DNA of 64,000 bases, taken from NCBI RefSeq assembly GCF_030397575.1, contig NZ_JAPNXS010000006.1:62001-126000 (forward strand), read 5' to 3'. Under the pieces are notes generated by a model that saw only the letters and a list, made by a program, of their open reading frames with translations, was not told the DNA's origin and ran no database searches. Positions 37,552-48,009 of this stretch are shown here, one piece after another. Numbering within the stretch: the first letter of the stretch is position 1; every line of letters starts with the position of its first letter. The position numbers and the translations under genes were made by a program. This DNA comes from Psychromonas sp. 14N.309.X.WAT.B.A12. Lineage in GTDB: Bacteria > Pseudomonadota > Gammaproteobacteria > Enterobacterales > Psychromonadaceae.

Positions 37552-38553
37552 ATGAAAAGAACGCTAATCACACTTGCAACGGGCGCGGCATTATTTGCGT
37601 CAAGCTTCAGCGCTAGCGCTGCAGATAAACTGACTTTGCAATTAAAATGGGTAACACAAGCTCAATTTGCTGGCTACTACGCTGCATTAGAGAATGGTTA
37701 TTATAAAGATGAAGGCATTGACCTATCCATTAAACCTGGTGGTCCGGATATTGCCCCAGCACAAGTATTAGCAGGCGGTGGTGCGGATGTCATTGTTGAT
37801 TGGTTACCTTCAGCATTAGCAACACGTGAAAAAGGTTTACCTATGGTGAACATTGCTCAGGTTTATAGCAAGTCTGGCATGATGCTAACCTGTTTGAAAT
37901 CTAGTGGCATCAAAACTTCTGCAGACTTTAAAGGTAAAACCTTAGGGGTGTGGTTCTTTGGTAACGAATACCCATTCCTTAGCTGGATGTCAAAATTGGG
38001 CTACCCTACGACCGGTGGCGATGAAGGTGTTACTGTCTTGAAACAAGGCTTTAATGTAGACCCAATCTTCCAAGGACAAGCAGATTGTGTTTCAACCATG
38101 ACTTACAATGAGTATGGACAAATCATGGATGGCGGCTTAACTCCTGAAGAATTAGTGCTCTTTAAGTATGAAGATGAAGGTGTTGCTACATTAGAAGATG
38201 GCCTATATGTACTAGAAAAAGACCTAAAAGATGACAAGAAAGTAGAAACTTACGCTAAGTTCTTAAAAGCTTCATTAAAGGGTTGGAAGTGGGCAGCAGA
38301 TAATCCAAAAGAAGCAGCTATGATTGTTTTAGAATACGATGATACAGGTGCACAAACAGAGTCCCACCAAACGAGAATGATGACCGAAGTGGCTAAACTG
38401 CTCGGTTCTGGTGATGATATGGGTTACTTAGATCCTGCTGCATATGAGCGGACTGTCGATATTTTATTAGGTAGCGAATCAGCGCCGGTTATTACCAAAA
38501 AACCAGTCGGAGCCTACTCTCATGTTGTTTATGACAAATACAAAGAGCTTTAA
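37552..38553 (+). CDS. NMT1/THI5-like periplasmic binding protein of the ABC importer
   Basis: A 333-residue secreted protein: signal peptide MKRTLITLATGAALFASSFSASA, then DKLTLQLKWVTQAQFAGYYAALENGYY, the classic opening of NMT1/THI5 (ThiY-like) binding proteins, and GGPDIAPAQVLAGGGADVIVDWLPSAL. ThiY relatives bind formylaminopyrimidine; others bind pyrimidine-like rings. Because the operon begins with dihydropyrimidinase I favour a pyrimidine base or dihydropyrimidine ligand. A 143-bp gap separates it from the permease; AAGGGA precedes the ATG, so it may also have its own promoter. Confidence 0.9.
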   Translation: MKRTLITLATGAALFASSFSASAADKLTLQLKWVTQAQFAGYYAALENGYYKDEGIDLSIKPGGPDIAPAQVLAGGGADVIVDWLPSALATREKGLPMVNIAQVYSKSGMMLTCLKSSGIKTSADFKGKTLGVWFFGNEYPFLSWMSKLGYPTTGGDEGVTVLKQGFNVDPIFQGQADCVSTMTYNEYGQIMDGGLTPEELVLFKYEDEGVATLEDGLYVLEKDLKDDKKVETYAKFLKASLKGWKWAADNPKEAAMIVLEYDDTGAQTESHQTRMMTEVAKLLGSGDDMGYLDPAAYERTVDILLGSESAPVITKKPVGAYSHVVYDKYKEL

Positions 38554-38579
38554 ATAGTTTATAAAATAACTTAAACAAA

Positions 38580-38609
38580 AACACCGAATGCAAACATTCG
38601 GTGTTTTTT
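38580..38609 (+). terminator. Intrinsic terminator after the importer operon
   Basis: ACACCGAATG pairs with CATTCGGTGT, loop CAAA, followed by TTTTTT. Same ACCGAATG core as the terminator after the MscS gene. Confidence 0.85.
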
Positions 38610-38625
38610 ATTTTGAGGTGTAACG

Positions 38626-38931
38626 TTACTCAAAAACTGGACGATAAAAGCTTCGCTCATAGCTGATAATACATTGCGTTTCTTCAGCGTACCTAAAAGC
38701 CTCAATACACTCCGCATCAAACATAGAGTCAATACGATACTGTTCATAACTGGCTAAACTATCAAAAGAGAACAAAGCTAATGCTTTATTATTCGCCCCT
38801 TCAGAAGGTAAAAAATATCCATGATGTTGCCCACCAAATTTATTGACTAAAGGTATCCAGAGCTTTGCATAACGTTCAAACTCTTTTACTTTGTAGGGAT
38901 CGATAACGTAATTCAAATAACAAGTGACCAA
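38626..38931 (-). CDS. NIPSNAP family protein
   Basis: A 101-residue small alpha+beta barrel protein: VTCYLNYVIDPYKVKEFERYAKLWIPLVNKFGGQHHGYFLPSEG and ALFSFDSLASYEQYR match the NIPSNAP/dimeric ferredoxin-like family. Function is not established. The likely start is TTG at 38931 with GGAG eight bases upstream. It lies 11 bp after the AlkB-like gene and is probably co-transcribed with it. Confidence 0.8.
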   Translation of the reverse strand: MVTCYLNYVIDPYKVKEFERYAKLWIPLVNKFGGQHHGYFLPSEGANNKALALFSFDSLASYEQYRIDSMFDAECIEAFRYAEETQCIISYERSFYRPVFE

Positions 38932-38942
38932 AACGATGTCTC

Positions 38943-39587
38943 CTAATAAATAGATGGCTGGTTAATATTGCGCTGATTAATCATTCTAAAAGTTAAATTG
39001 ATACGTGCTGTACTGATTTTTTTAGTCGGCGGTAAACGATGTAACCAGTGGCTTTGCGTTTCACCTCGCATCACTAATAAACTACCATGTTGTAATAAAA
39101 CGGAAAGGGTTTGTTGATTATACTTATGTTTAAAAGAGAATTTACGCTCAGCACCTAAGCTGACAGATGCTATAGCACCATTTTTTTGCAAGTCTTTCTC
39201 TGCATCACTATGCCAAGTCATCCCCTCTTCACCACTGTGGTATAAATTAAGTAAACACGCGTTAAATTGATAACCTGTTTGTTGCTCCACCAGCTGCTTT
39301 AGTTGTAATAGTTCAGCTGTCCAAGGTAGTGCAACTTTAGTGGTATTAGAGTATGTATAATGGAAAGGCTGATCACCATACCAAGCGACTTTACGAGCAG
39401 TAACAATAAACTGACCTTGTATATTAGCTTGATCATGTTTCCACTGAATCTGTGTTAACAATTTTTCAAAGTAATCATCTGCTTGTTGATAAGACAGCAT
39501 CATCCCGTAATACTCAACAATACCATCGTGTTCGATAATATTGATAGGTGCGGGAGCCAACTCAGCAAACAAGTCCATATTGTACAT
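38943..39587 (-). CDS. AlkB-like 2-oxoglutarate/Fe(II) dioxygenase
   Basis: A 214-residue dioxygenase of the AlkB superfamily. Iron ligands are H126 and D128 (WHSDAE) and H183 (HWLHRLPP); R195 and R201 in ARINLTFR bind 2-oxoglutarate. LNLYHSGEEGMTWHSD and SLGAERKF resemble the ALKBH2/3-type DNA repair group more than E. coli AlkB itself. It probably repairs methylated DNA or RNA bases. AAAAGG precedes the first ATG. Its partner is the small NIPSNAP gene downstream. Confidence 0.9.
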   Translation of the reverse strand: MYNMDLFAELAPAPINIIEHDGIVEYYGMMLSYQQADDYFEKLLTQIQWKHDQANIQGQFIVTARKVAWYGDQPFHYTYSNTTKVALPWTAELLQLKQLVEQQTGYQFNACLLNLYHSGEEGMTWHSDAEKDLQKNGAIASVSLGAERKFSFKHKYNQQTLSVLLQHGSLLVMRGETQSHWLHRLPPTKKISTARINLTFRMINQRNINQPSIY

Positions 39588-39773
39588 TTAAGTGCCTTTT
39601 TAAATCCGAGAGCAAATAAGACTTATTTAAAGTAATGATCGTTATAAGATTAAATATGCATAATAAGTTAAAGACGACAGTTATTATAAATTAACAATTT
39701 AACAGGGAAGCTGCAAACATTCAAAAAAGGATCAAAGAGGTAGAGAGTAAATATAATTGTTATTCGATTCATT

Positions 39774-39823
39774 ACTTTCATCAAGGAAGCGATCAAATTA
39801 ATCACATTATCCTTGATGAAAGT
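39774..39823 (-). terminator. Hairpin after the nitrilase gene
   Basis: ACTTTCATCAAGGA pairs perfectly with TCCTTGATGAAAGT (14 bp) over a 22-nt loop, 17 bp after the nitrilase stop. No strong U-run. Confidence 0.5.
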
Positions 39824-39839
39824 ACGTGAGTATTAGCTT

Positions 39840-40769
39840 TTAATAATGAACTGGTTTTTTCTGTCGCTTATCTACATTTAATGAAAAAATATCGGAGCGA
39901 GAATAGTGACCGACAGGGTCAAAATCCATTTTACTTTTAATTAATGTCGCACGCTCAAGTTCAGCATAAAGAATAGTTTTTTCATTCAATACAGGCCCCG
40001 CAATTATCTCCCCTAAAGGACCAACAATAACACTTGCGCCTCGCATTACTACATCATCAGGGTTATTCGTGAGTATGCTACGGTAGTCTTCTCCATATTC
40101 TCCTCGAGTTATATACTGACAAGCACTCAATACATAACAACGCCCTTCCATAGCAATATGTTGCATTGAAGATAACCAAGTATCTCGGTCATCAGCAGTG
40201 GGAGCACAATAGATTTCAACCCCCTGAGCATACATAGCAGAACGAATGGCTGGCATATAGTTTTCCCAACAAATCACACCGCCTATCTTACCTAATTCAC
40301 TATTGATAACATCTAACGTAGAACCATCGCCAAATCCCCAAATTAAACGCTCAGCCCCCGTTGGCATCAATTTACGACGCTTTCCTACTAAACCGAGTTT
40401 CGGGTCAATAAATGCAATGGAACAATAAAGTGTTGACCCACCTCTTTCGATAACTCCTAGCACCACAAATATATTATATTCTGTAGCGCACTCTTTAATC
40501 TGTTGTAACTCTTTACCATCAATATCCACCGCACCTTCAAAATACTGCATAAAGTCATGACGGCCTTCTGGCAATCGAGTACCTACGGGAGTATCAAAAT
40601 TCAAACCTTTTGGATAAGTTCCTAAAAATGCTTCAGGAAAGACCACTAGTTCAGCGCCATTATTCGCTGCTTCAGCAACTAAAATGCAGGTCTTTTCAGT
40701 GGTTGCTTGCGCATCAAAAGGCACACTACTATCTTGCACAACTGCAACTTTACATGTTGATTTCATCAT
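39840..40769 (-). CDS. Nitrilase
   Basis: A 309-residue member of branch 1 of the nitrilase superfamily. The catalytic triad is E46 (FPEAFLG), K133 (KRRKLMPT) and C167 (GGVICWENYMP). The CWEN motif identifies true nitrilases (nitrile to acid plus ammonia), as opposed to amidases or carbamoylases. Substrate unknown. It follows the sodium:solute symporter gene by 16 bp; the symporter probably brings in the nitrile or its product. A LysR gene is divergent from this unit. Its proximity to the pyrimidine cluster suggests nitrogen scavenging but is not proof. Confidence 0.9.
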   Translation of the reverse strand: MMKSTCKVAVVQDSSVPFDAQATTEKTCILVAEAANNGAELVVFPEAFLGTYPKGLNFDTPVGTRLPEGRHDFMQYFEGAVDIDGKELQQIKECATEYNIFVVLGVIERGGSTLYCSIAFIDPKLGLVGKRRKLMPTGAERLIWGFGDGSTLDVINSELGKIGGVICWENYMPAIRSAMYAQGVEIYCAPTADDRDTWLSSMQHIAMEGRCYVLSACQYITRGEYGEDYRSILTNNPDDVVMRGASVIVGPLGEIIAGPVLNEKTILYAELERATLIKSKMDFDPVGHYSRSDIFSLNVDKRQKKPVHY

Positions 40770-40785
40770 TTCTTTCTCCGACTAT

Positions 40786-42300
40786 TTATTTAGAGGCAAT
40801 AGATCGTTTATTTTCATCTATGTTATTTTTCATATATTCATCAAACATATCGTGATAACCCGAAATCGAACGTTTCGATACTGACTGACTAAATTTACTT
40901 ACTATTAACGTCACTAACACATTAACAATGAATGCAGAAAGGCCAGGCCCCAAAGGAATATCAGGTTTAATTATTGCAATTAATGCCATGATAAATGCGC
41001 CACTGATTAAACCGTAAAAAGCACCTGACTCGGTGATAAAGCGGAAATGCAACATGCCTAAAGCAGAAGGCACAAGTTGCAAGCCTAAACCAAATCCTAA
41101 TGAAGCAATCGGAACAATCAACCCTGCACCGCCAGGGGCAAGTGCTAATGCAAGTACTAATAGGGTTAAAGTTCCTACCACAAAACGAGTTAATTTTGTC
41201 ACGCCTTTACTAGACATTGGCTTTTTACGCAAACTTCCAACCACATCCTCTGCAACTATACTTGCCGATGACAATAACTGGCTATTGATGGTGGAAATGG
41301 CTGCCGCTAAAATACCTGCTACTACAAATGCTCCTAGGATAGGCGCATATTCAGCAAAAATAAGTGGTAAAATGGTGTCACTGGTTTCTTTACTTACCCC
41401 AGGAACAATACCGGGAATCGCAGCAGCAGTGCCGATGACGAGCGGGATAATCGCCATCATCCAAGAGTTCCAAAATGGTGTCATCATTGCTACTTTCCCT
41501 AATACAGCGGGAGATGAAGCCGAATAAAACTTTTGCCACATGTGCGGTAATACCCAAGCACCAAAACCTAGGCCTAACCATATCTCAATCATTTTTAGTG
41601 GTTTACCTGAATTCACCATTAACTCTGGTTTGTAAGACATTACATTTTCGAACATTGAAAACCCACCAGCAAGATAAGCGATGTATAAAGCAGTACAAAT
41701 AAGAATAGTGGCAAAGAAAAGCCCCATAAATGAGTCGGTCCAGGCGGTCCCTTTAAAACCAGCCCATAATACAATGATGCCCACCATTAATGAGGTAATG
41801 GTTACACCAACAACATAGGGTACTGCACCATTAGTCATAGTATCTAACGCTAACGCCCCACCACTGACTTGAATGAGCATCACAGGTACTAGTGCTAGAA
41901 TACCAATAAGCGCCACAGTGGTCCGAAGGCGTTTACCTTGATAGTAATGTTCTACCATTTGCCCCGGTGTAATAAAGCTATATCGTTTACCTGCTAACCA
42001 AATTCTTGCTCCGAATAGCCAGATAAATATGCCATGAAAAATGGTCCAAACGGCAAAGCCTATAAACCAGATACCTTCCCGAAAGTAGGCACCGAATGAA
42101 CCTAAAAGTGTCCAAGTAGAAAAATAAGTTGCCCCCATCGATAACAATAAAACGATAGTGCCAGTATTTCTCCCACCAATAACAAAGTCTTCAGAAGAAC
42201 CTGCGCCAGTTCCTTTATCACTTTGCTTTGCTAAGAAAGAGATTAATAAAAAAGCACCTATAAAAATGCCCAGTAATACAATCGTAATCGAGTTATTCAT
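40786..42300 (-). CDS. Sodium:solute symporter (SSS family)
   Basis: A 504-residue membrane protein with about thirteen helices. The SSS family core is clear: GATYFSTWTLLGSFGAYFREG near residue 50, WLAGKRYSFITPGQMVEHYY, LGFGAWVLPHMWQKFYSA and GILAAAISTINSQLLSSASIVAEDV. It imports a solute with Na+; substrate unknown. The start at 42300 overlaps the small membrane protein gene by 8 bp and follows GGGGGAAAG. It is the middle gene of small protein, symporter, nitrilase. Confidence 0.92.
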   Translation of the reverse strand: MNNSITIVLLGIFIGAFLLISFLAKQSDKGTGAGSSEDFVIGGRNTGTIVLLLSMGATYFSTWTLLGSFGAYFREGIWFIGFAVWTIFHGIFIWLFGARIWLAGKRYSFITPGQMVEHYYQGKRLRTTVALIGILALVPVMLIQVSGGALALDTMTNGAVPYVVGVTITSLMVGIIVLWAGFKGTAWTDSFMGLFFATILICTALYIAYLAGGFSMFENVMSYKPELMVNSGKPLKMIEIWLGLGFGAWVLPHMWQKFYSASSPAVLGKVAMMTPFWNSWMMAIIPLVIGTAAAIPGIVPGVSKETSDTILPLIFAEYAPILGAFVVAGILAAAISTINSQLLSSASIVAEDVVGSLRKKPMSSKGVTKLTRFVVGTLTLLVLALALAPGGAGLIVPIASLGFGLGLQLVPSALGMLHFRFITESGAFYGLISGAFIMALIAIIKPDIPLGPGLSAFIVNVLVTLIVSKFSQSVSKRSISGYHDMFDEYMKNNIDENKRSIASK

Positions 42301-42538
42301 CGTCTTTCCCCCAAGGCATCGGCTTTTCATTTAATTTATTAACAAATGGGATAAAATAAAGTGGGTACATAGCAAGTACACACAAGGTTAATATCACATT
42401 ACAAATTAGAGTTAATGCCAACGGTTCTGGGATAAAGCCAATTAAATTTGGCGAATTAAAAAAGCCAAAATAAGGTAGCCAAGTTAAAACTAAGCAAACG
42501 CAGATAACTAGCCATAATAGTTTTCTCATTCTTTTCAT
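42293..42538 (-). CDS. Small two-helix membrane protein, symporter-associated
   Basis: An 81-residue protein with two hydrophobic helices (about 7-27 and 39-63). Many SSS symporters are preceded by a small membrane protein of this layout (DUF3311 or DUF485 types); the pattern WLPYFGFFNSP and YPLYFIPFVNKL is similar but I cannot assign a family firmly. The 8-bp overlap with the symporter gene indicates coupling, so I infer an accessory subunit. Confidence 0.75.
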   Translation of the reverse strand: MKRMRKLLWLVICVCLVLTWLPYFGFFNSPNLIGFIPEPLALTLICNVILTLCVLAMYPLYFIPFVNKLNEKPMPWGKDDE

Positions 42539-42736
42539 AGTGTATTCTCCTAATACAGATATTTTAAAAGCTGTTCCTTTACTTCAATAATCTTTAACCT
42601 TTGTTATATTACGCTCACATTTTGCGTTTCACATATAACAATTTTGAGTACAACTCGTTGCAAAAAACCGCACACCATGAAAATTAATAGTGGTTGTTAA
42701 ATAAACAGTTTTAAAGACAAAAGGATAGGGTAAATT

Positions 42737-43627
42737 ATGCAGATATCTTCTTTTACGTACTTTCTCGCTGTCGCTGATACAGGCTCAGTACGCAAAGCAG
42801 CCACTAATTTACACGTCAGTGCATCAGCTATTAGCAGACAAATTAAAAACTTGGAATACAGTTTTAAATGTACTCTCTTTGAAAGGCGTATATCAGGGAT
42901 GGTATTAACTGAAGAAGGAAAAATTATTGCTCAGCATATGCAACGCACTATGCGAGAAATGGAATTAGCTGAAGCAGAAGTTAATGAAATTAATGGTTTA
43001 TTAAGTGGCAGTGTTTCATTTGCTTCCATAGAAGGTGTCATTAGCTCTTGGTTATTACCGGCAATGAATCGCTTTCAAAGTCAGCACCCTAATATCTATT
43101 TTGATGGGAGGATTTCCGCTTCAGAGGCTGTATATGATGCTGTTGCGAGTGATCAAGTGGACTTTGGGATTGCAATGCAAGATATTCCAAGAGTTGATAT
43201 TGAGATCATTGAAAAATTTGCTACTGGTTTCAAGGCAGCTATGTCACCAAACCACTCACTCGCCAGCTTTAATTCCTTAACGTTACCGCAATTAACACCT
43301 CACCCATTGTCAATGTTGAATGATAATTTTCTTACTCGGCAATTACTTAATAGTATCGCTATTCAACGTCAATTAGATTTTACTATTACTTGTAATCTAG
43401 ACCATATTGGCATGCTCAAAAGTTTTGTATTAGAAAGTAATGGTATAACTATACTCCCAGACTACGCAGTTACCGAAGAGATCCATAATGGCAATCTAGT
43501 TATCGCAGATATTAGTGAACAAGAGATGCCTAAGAGCATTACAGTCTTATGTGTGAAAAAGGATCGAAGAATGACCAAAGCTGCCGAAAAATTTTTGAAT
43601 ATAATTAGACATGATATTACTAATTAG
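42737..43627 (+). CDS. LysR-family regulator (divergent from nitrilase unit)
   Basis: A 296-residue LysR regulator. The HTH spans about residues 1-60 (SSFTYFLAVADTGSVRKAATNLHVSASAISRQIKNLE) and the effector domain follows from about 90. AGGATAGGG precedes the ATG. It is transcribed away from the small protein-symporter-nitrilase unit with a 198-bp shared intergenic region, the classical layout for a LysR regulator and its target. Confidence 0.9.
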   Translation: MQISSFTYFLAVADTGSVRKAATNLHVSASAISRQIKNLEYSFKCTLFERRISGMVLTEEGKIIAQHMQRTMREMELAEAEVNEINGLLSGSVSFASIEGVISSWLLPAMNRFQSQHPNIYFDGRISASEAVYDAVASDQVDFGIAMQDIPRVDIEIIEKFATGFKAAMSPNHSLASFNSLTLPQLTPHPLSMLNDNFLTRQLLNSIAIQRQLDFTITCNLDHIGMLKSFVLESNGITILPDYAVTEEIHNGNLVIADISEQEMPKSITVLCVKKDRRMTKAAEKFLNIIRHDITN

Positions 43628-43644
43628 TAAAGGGCTAGTAAATC

Positions 43645-44583
43645 TTAAGTAAGGGTTCGCTCACTATCGTATAATGCTTTAAATAATGAGCGTATCCAGA
43701 TACACATTGGGTCATCGTGAAAACGTTTATGCCAATATAAATAAACACAGTCAAAACCAATTTGTAACCCATCAGGTATATCACGGGTGATTAAACGATC
43801 ATCGTGACAGGCAGCTTCAGCAAACGTAGCAGGTAAATAAAATATAATATCTGTTTCAGCGGCAATGCTCGGCGCGGAACTAAAATTGCTTAATAGCACA
43901 GGTACTGACAATAAATTTTTGCTACTGCTTAAGCCCAATTCTTGAAACTTATGGTCAAAGGGCAATTTCTTCTCACCTTGCAAAGAGATTTGTCCGAAGT
44001 CACAGTTTACTAGTCGTTCCGGCGTTAACGGTTGATTTGCTAGAGGGTGTTGCTTATTCATCAACAATTTAAATGTCCTACTGGCAACCTTCATACGATA
44101 GATATTCTGCTCTGACGTTGACGGCTCATGAGCAGATAAAGAGAAATGCACATCACCCGCTATCAAAGCTTCAAAGTGGCGCTTTGGCGTAGAATCTAGG
44201 CTAACCACCATATTAGGAGCTAACTTTCTGACTTTAGCAATGACCTTAGGCATGAAGTCATTAAATTGTGGTTGCAGACCATAAAAGCGCACTTCACTGC
44301 TAATCGTAGCAAGATCAAATGACTGTTTATGCGCTAACTTTTCTAAGCTCGCAATCACCGTCATAATATCTGGCTTAATCGTTTCGGCCTTAGAGGTTAA
44401 TTCATATCCATACTGCTTACGCACCAATAACTCATCATCAAAAAACACACGCATTTTTTGCAATGAACGGCTAACTGCAGATTGACTCATATTAAGCGCT
44501 AGTGCGGTGTTAGAAACATGTTTCTCTTCTAATAAATGTTTTAAAACATATAACAAATTCAAATCAATTTGAGCGAGGTTCAT
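43645..44583 (-). CDS. LysR-family regulator (NodD/LeuO-like)
   Basis: A protein of about 312 residues. The HTH is LNLLYVLKHLLEEKHVSNTALALNMSQSAVSRSLQKMR, of the LeuO/NodD-like group that starts with DLNLL. The effector domain is normal in length. Two in-frame ATG codons lie 6 bp apart; the second (44583) is at better distance from AAAGG. It is convergent with the other LysR gene, 17 bp apart, and its target is unclear; speB lies beyond its 5' end on the same strand. Confidence 0.88.
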   Translation of the reverse strand: MNLAQIDLNLLYVLKHLLEEKHVSNTALALNMSQSAVSRSLQKMRVFFDDELLVRKQYGYELTSKAETIKPDIMTVIASLEKLAHKQSFDLATISSEVRFYGLQPQFNDFMPKVIAKVRKLAPNMVVSLDSTPKRHFEALIAGDVHFSLSAHEPSTSEQNIYRMKVASRTFKLLMNKQHPLANQPLTPERLVNCDFGQISLQGEKKLPFDHKFQELGLSSSKNLLSVPVLLSNFSSAPSIAAETDIIFYLPATFAEAACHDDRLITRDIPDGLQIGFDCVYLYWHKRFHDDPMCIWIRSLFKALYDSERTLT

Positions 44584-44751
44584 TGTCATCCTTTACATTA
44601 ATCTTATTGATTATCACTATTATATCAACTTGTAACAGATAATAACTATCAATTAATATAGAAAGCCTTAGAAACTATCAATGTACGATATGTGGGGGAT
44701 TTACTCTGAGAGATAAGAAAAGAGATGACCAGCTATTAGTCATATCTGTTA

Positions 44752-44788
44752 CATCATATTGAGCTATTGTATTAGGCACAATATGATG
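44752..44788 (-). terminator. Hairpin after speB
   Basis: CATCATATTG pairs perfectly with CAATATGATG over a 17-nt loop, just beyond the speB stop on the minus strand. Confidence 0.45.
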
Positions 44789-44810
44789 CACAGATATCAG
44801 TTTAAACCAC

Positions 44811-45776
44811 TTATTTAGCGGCTAATTTATTGGCAGTCCAAACATACAACAATTCCAACGCAATAGTCGCTGCAGCTAGGGCTGTAATATCACTTTGGTC
44901 GTACGCGGGAGAGACTTCCACCACGTCCATACCCACTAGATTAATACCTTGCAAAGCACGAATAATTTTTAATGCTTTATCCGAACTAATTCCGCCGCAA
45001 ACAGGCGTTCCAGTACCCGGTGCAAATGCAGGGTCTAAACAATCAATATCAAAGGTCAAGTAGACAGGCTTATTGCCTACTGTTGCTTTAATTTGTGCCA
45101 CAATGTCATCGACACTACGGTCATTCGCTTCCATTGCATTAATCACATTAAAGCCGTGATCTTGCTGTTTGTATTCAGTGCGAATACCAATTTGCACAGA
45201 TGAAGCAGGATCAATCAACCCCTCATTGGGTGCATGGTAAAACATAGTGCCATGGTCATAACAGCTACCATTATTATAAGTATCCGTATGAGCATCAAAA
45301 TGAATCAAGGCCATTTCGCCATGTTGCTTTGCATAAGCGCGTAATAGAGGCAGAGTCACAAAATGATCACCGCCTAAACTCAATAGCATTTTACCACTGT
45401 TGAGAATTTGATCTGCTGCAGCTTCAAGACGTTGAGTCATATCCTCTGCATCACCACAATCAAATACTAAGTCACCCGCATCAATTACTTTAGTGTGATC
45501 AAACAGCTTAAATTGCCATGGAAACTTTTTACTTTCCCAGGCTAAATTTACCGATGCTCGACGCATAGCATCAGGGCCCATGCGTGCACCAGAACGCCCC
45601 GAAGTGGCCATATCAAATGGCACACCTAACACCACAACATCCGCCTCTACCGGTATTGGATTCTTCACTAATGGACGACGCATAAAGGTCATCGCATTAG
45701 AATACAAAGAGAAGTCCTCTTTAGTAAATAAATCGTCAAAACCATGCTTAGGTGCAACTTGAGATACAGCTGACAT
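44811..45776 (-). CDS. speB: Agmatinase
   Basis: A 321-residue ureohydrolase. Binuclear manganese motifs are [22 protein letters not shown] and [18 protein letters not shown]; length and motifs fit agmatinase rather than arginase. It hydrolyses agmatine to putrescine and urea. The ATG follows the speA stop codon with no gap and its GAGGG site lies inside the end of speA, so the two are translationally coupled. Confidence 0.94.
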   Translation of the reverse strand: MSAVSQVAPKHGFDDLFTKEDFSLYSNAMTFMRRPLVKNPIPVEADVVVLGVPFDMATSGRSGARMGPDAMRRASVNLAWESKKFPWQFKLFDHTKVIDAGDLVFDCGDAEDMTQRLEAAADQILNSGKMLLSLGGDHFVTLPLLRAYAKQHGEMALIHFDAHTDTYNNGSCYDHGTMFYHAPNEGLIDPASSVQIGIRTEYKQQDHGFNVINAMEANDRSVDDIVAQIKATVGNKPVYLTFDIDCLDPAFAPGTGTPVCGGISSDKALKIIRALQGINLVGMDVVEVSPAYDQSDITALAAATIALELLYVWTANKLAAK

Positions 45777-47687
45777 CTAAAAACCCTCTAAATAAGTGTA
45801 ACCCGCTAAACCTTGCTCTAGCTCGTCTAAAATACTTTGTTGCTCTTCAGGTGAAACACGAGAAGATGCTAATGCACGGTAATTATCACGAATAGCTTCC
45901 ACATCGATATGTACATATTTCATCACATCTTCAACCGTGTCACCTTCATTCACCGACTCAATATCTAAACCACCCTGTTCATTCACATTTACGACCACAC
46001 TGTGTGTGTCACCAAATAAATTATGCATATCGCCTAAAATCTCTTGGTATGCACCCACTAAGAAGAAGCCCATTAAATAAGGCTTATCCGCAGACCACGC
46101 AGGAACTGGTAACGTAGTTTCAATACCTTGACCATCAACATACTGATCAATAACACCATCAGAATCACAGGTAATATCCAATAATACTGCACGACGCTCA
46201 CCTGCATTTTGCAAGTTAGACAGTGGTAAAATTGGGAATACTTGGTCAATCCCCCACGCATCTGGCACCGATTGGAATAGCGAGAAGTTAACAAAGAACT
46301 TGTCCGCTAAACGCTCATTTAAATCATCTAAAATAGGACGATGAAAACGATTTTTAGTGCTCATTTGCAAGCTTAATTCGTGATAAATACGTAAAGCAAC
46401 TTGTTCACCCCAAGCACGTTGTTGAAGATTAATCACACCCGTTGCAAATTGATTATGTACTTCCACAATGTCACTTTGTGTATCATTGTAGATCTCAATA
46501 AGTGCACGGTCATCACTGCCACCAGATAATAAACTCCAGTTATTCCACATGTTTTGCAGCAACAATGAACCTTGTTCAACAGGTGCTTCAATGACTTCTG
46601 GTTTATAGGTTTCCGCGCCAATAACATTAGTAATTAACACCGCGTGATGTGCAGTTAACGAACGACCAGACTCAGAAATAATCATTGGTTTTGGTTGCTC
46701 ATAAAGGCTACATACATCGCTGATCGTAATCACGATATTACGCGCATACTCTGCTAAGCTATAGTTCATTGAGTTATGAGATTGACTACGTGTTCCGTCG
46801 TAATCTACCGCTAAACCGCCACCCACATCTAAGTAATCTAATGGCACGCCCATCGCACGTAATTCACAGTAAAAACGAGCCGCTTCACTAACGCCATTAC
46901 GCACGTCACGAATATTCGCCATTTGCGAACCTAAATGGAAATGCACAAGCTGTAATGTATCTAATTGGTTTTCAGCTTTTAAACGCTCAACCACAGTTAA
47001 CACCTGTGATGCAGCTAAGCCAAATTTAGACTTTTCACCACCACTTGATTGCCATTTACCTGCACCTTGTGACGCTAAACGAATACGTAAACCCATACGC
47101 GGTTTAACACCTAGCGCACGTGCCTCTTCTAGCACTAAATCTAACTCTGATAGTTTCTCTAAAACAATCAGAACCTTATGCCCTAGTTTTTCACCGATTA
47201 AGGCTAAACGAATGTATTCTCTGTCTTTGTAACCATTACATACAATCACTGAGCTCGCTTGATGTGCTAACGCTAATACCGCTAATAACTCAGGTTTACT
47301 ACCAGCTTCCAAGCCGAGTTGTTTTTGTGCTAGCTTTGCTTGGCTCGCTAAGATCTCATCAACCACTTCTTTCTGTTGATTCACTTTAATTGGATAAACT
47401 AATAAATAGCTATTATCGTATTCAACTTCTTTGATTGCTTGGTTGAAAGCATCACAAATATTATGCACACGTTGATGCAAAATTTGTGGGAAACGCACTA
47501 ATGCAGGCATACTTAAATTGCGTGCTTCTAATTGCGCAGCAATGTCACTTAATGCGACTTGATGTTCACTATCACTGCGAGGTGATACATACACCTCACC
47601 TTGATCGTTAATGCCGTAAAAGCCTTGGCTCCAGTAGCGAACATTGTATTCAGCTCGGATGCGTTCCATATCAATTGAATGTTGCAA
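45777..47687 (-). CDS. speA: Biosynthetic arginine decarboxylase
   Basis: A 636-residue PLP-dependent decarboxylase, collinear with E. coli SpeA (658 residues) and nearly identical in motifs such as LVYPIKVNQ (PLP lysine), [68 protein letters not shown] and [22 protein letters not shown]. It makes agmatine from arginine. The likely start is TTG at 47687 (a weak GAG upstream; a stop codon lies four codons before); an ATG at 47669 is the alternative. First gene of speA-speB. Confidence 0.94.
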   Translation of the reverse strand: MQHSIDMERIRAEYNVRYWSQGFYGINDQGEVYVSPRSDSEHQVALSDIAAQLEARNLSMPALVRFPQILHQRVHNICDAFNQAIKEVEYDNSYLLVYPIKVNQQKEVVDEILASQAKLAQKQLGLEAGSKPELLAVLALAHQASSVIVCNGYKDREYIRLALIGEKLGHKVLIVLEKLSELDLVLEEARALGVKPRMGLRIRLASQGAGKWQSSGGEKSKFGLAASQVLTVVERLKAENQLDTLQLVHFHLGSQMANIRDVRNGVSEAARFYCELRAMGVPLDYLDVGGGLAVDYDGTRSQSHNSMNYSLAEYARNIVITISDVCSLYEQPKPMIISESGRSLTAHHAVLITNVIGAETYKPEVIEAPVEQGSLLLQNMWNNWSLLSGGSDDRALIEIYNDTQSDIVEVHNQFATGVINLQQRAWGEQVALRIYHELSLQMSTKNRFHRPILDDLNERLADKFFVNFSLFQSVPDAWGIDQVFPILPLSNLQNAGERRAVLLDITCDSDGVIDQYVDGQGIETTLPVPAWSADKPYLMGFFLVGAYQEILGDMHNLFGDTHSVVVNVNEQGGLDIESVNEGDTVEDVMKYVHIDVEAIRDNYRALASSRVSPEEQQSILDELEQGLAGYTYLEGF

Positions 47688-48009
47688 ATTCGTATCTCAC
47701 AAATAAGGTAGAAATAATGATGACCCAGAAAACTGAAGCCATCTGTTAACAAACCGTTTTATTGGCGCGGATTATTGGTGAAGAAAGCGAGGACGTCTAA
47801 CTAATAATTTTATAGTTTTTAATCAAAAAAATTGTTTGATAGGTTGTGTATATACATTTTTATTGATTACGAAACATGAAAAAGGGAAATTAAACAAAAG
47901 AACAAACTCAAACACCAAGTAATATCGGTGTTTGAGTAAAATAAAGAACAGCCAATAAAGGCTTTTAACATGGCGAGTGTTTTGAATAGTTAATTAAGAA
48001 TGATTAATC
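47688..48009. other. speA leader / intergenic region with hairpin
   Basis: About 320 bp between speA and the paeA-like gene. Apart from CTCAAACACC (47907-47916) pairing with GGTGTTTGAG (47927-47936), which probably ends the paeA-like transcript on the minus strand, I see no gene. Confidence 0.5.

Noticed and set aside
41033-41527. 164-codon plus-strand frame opposite the sodium:solute symporter
   Set aside because: Antisense shadow of the SSS gene core motifs; no start site.
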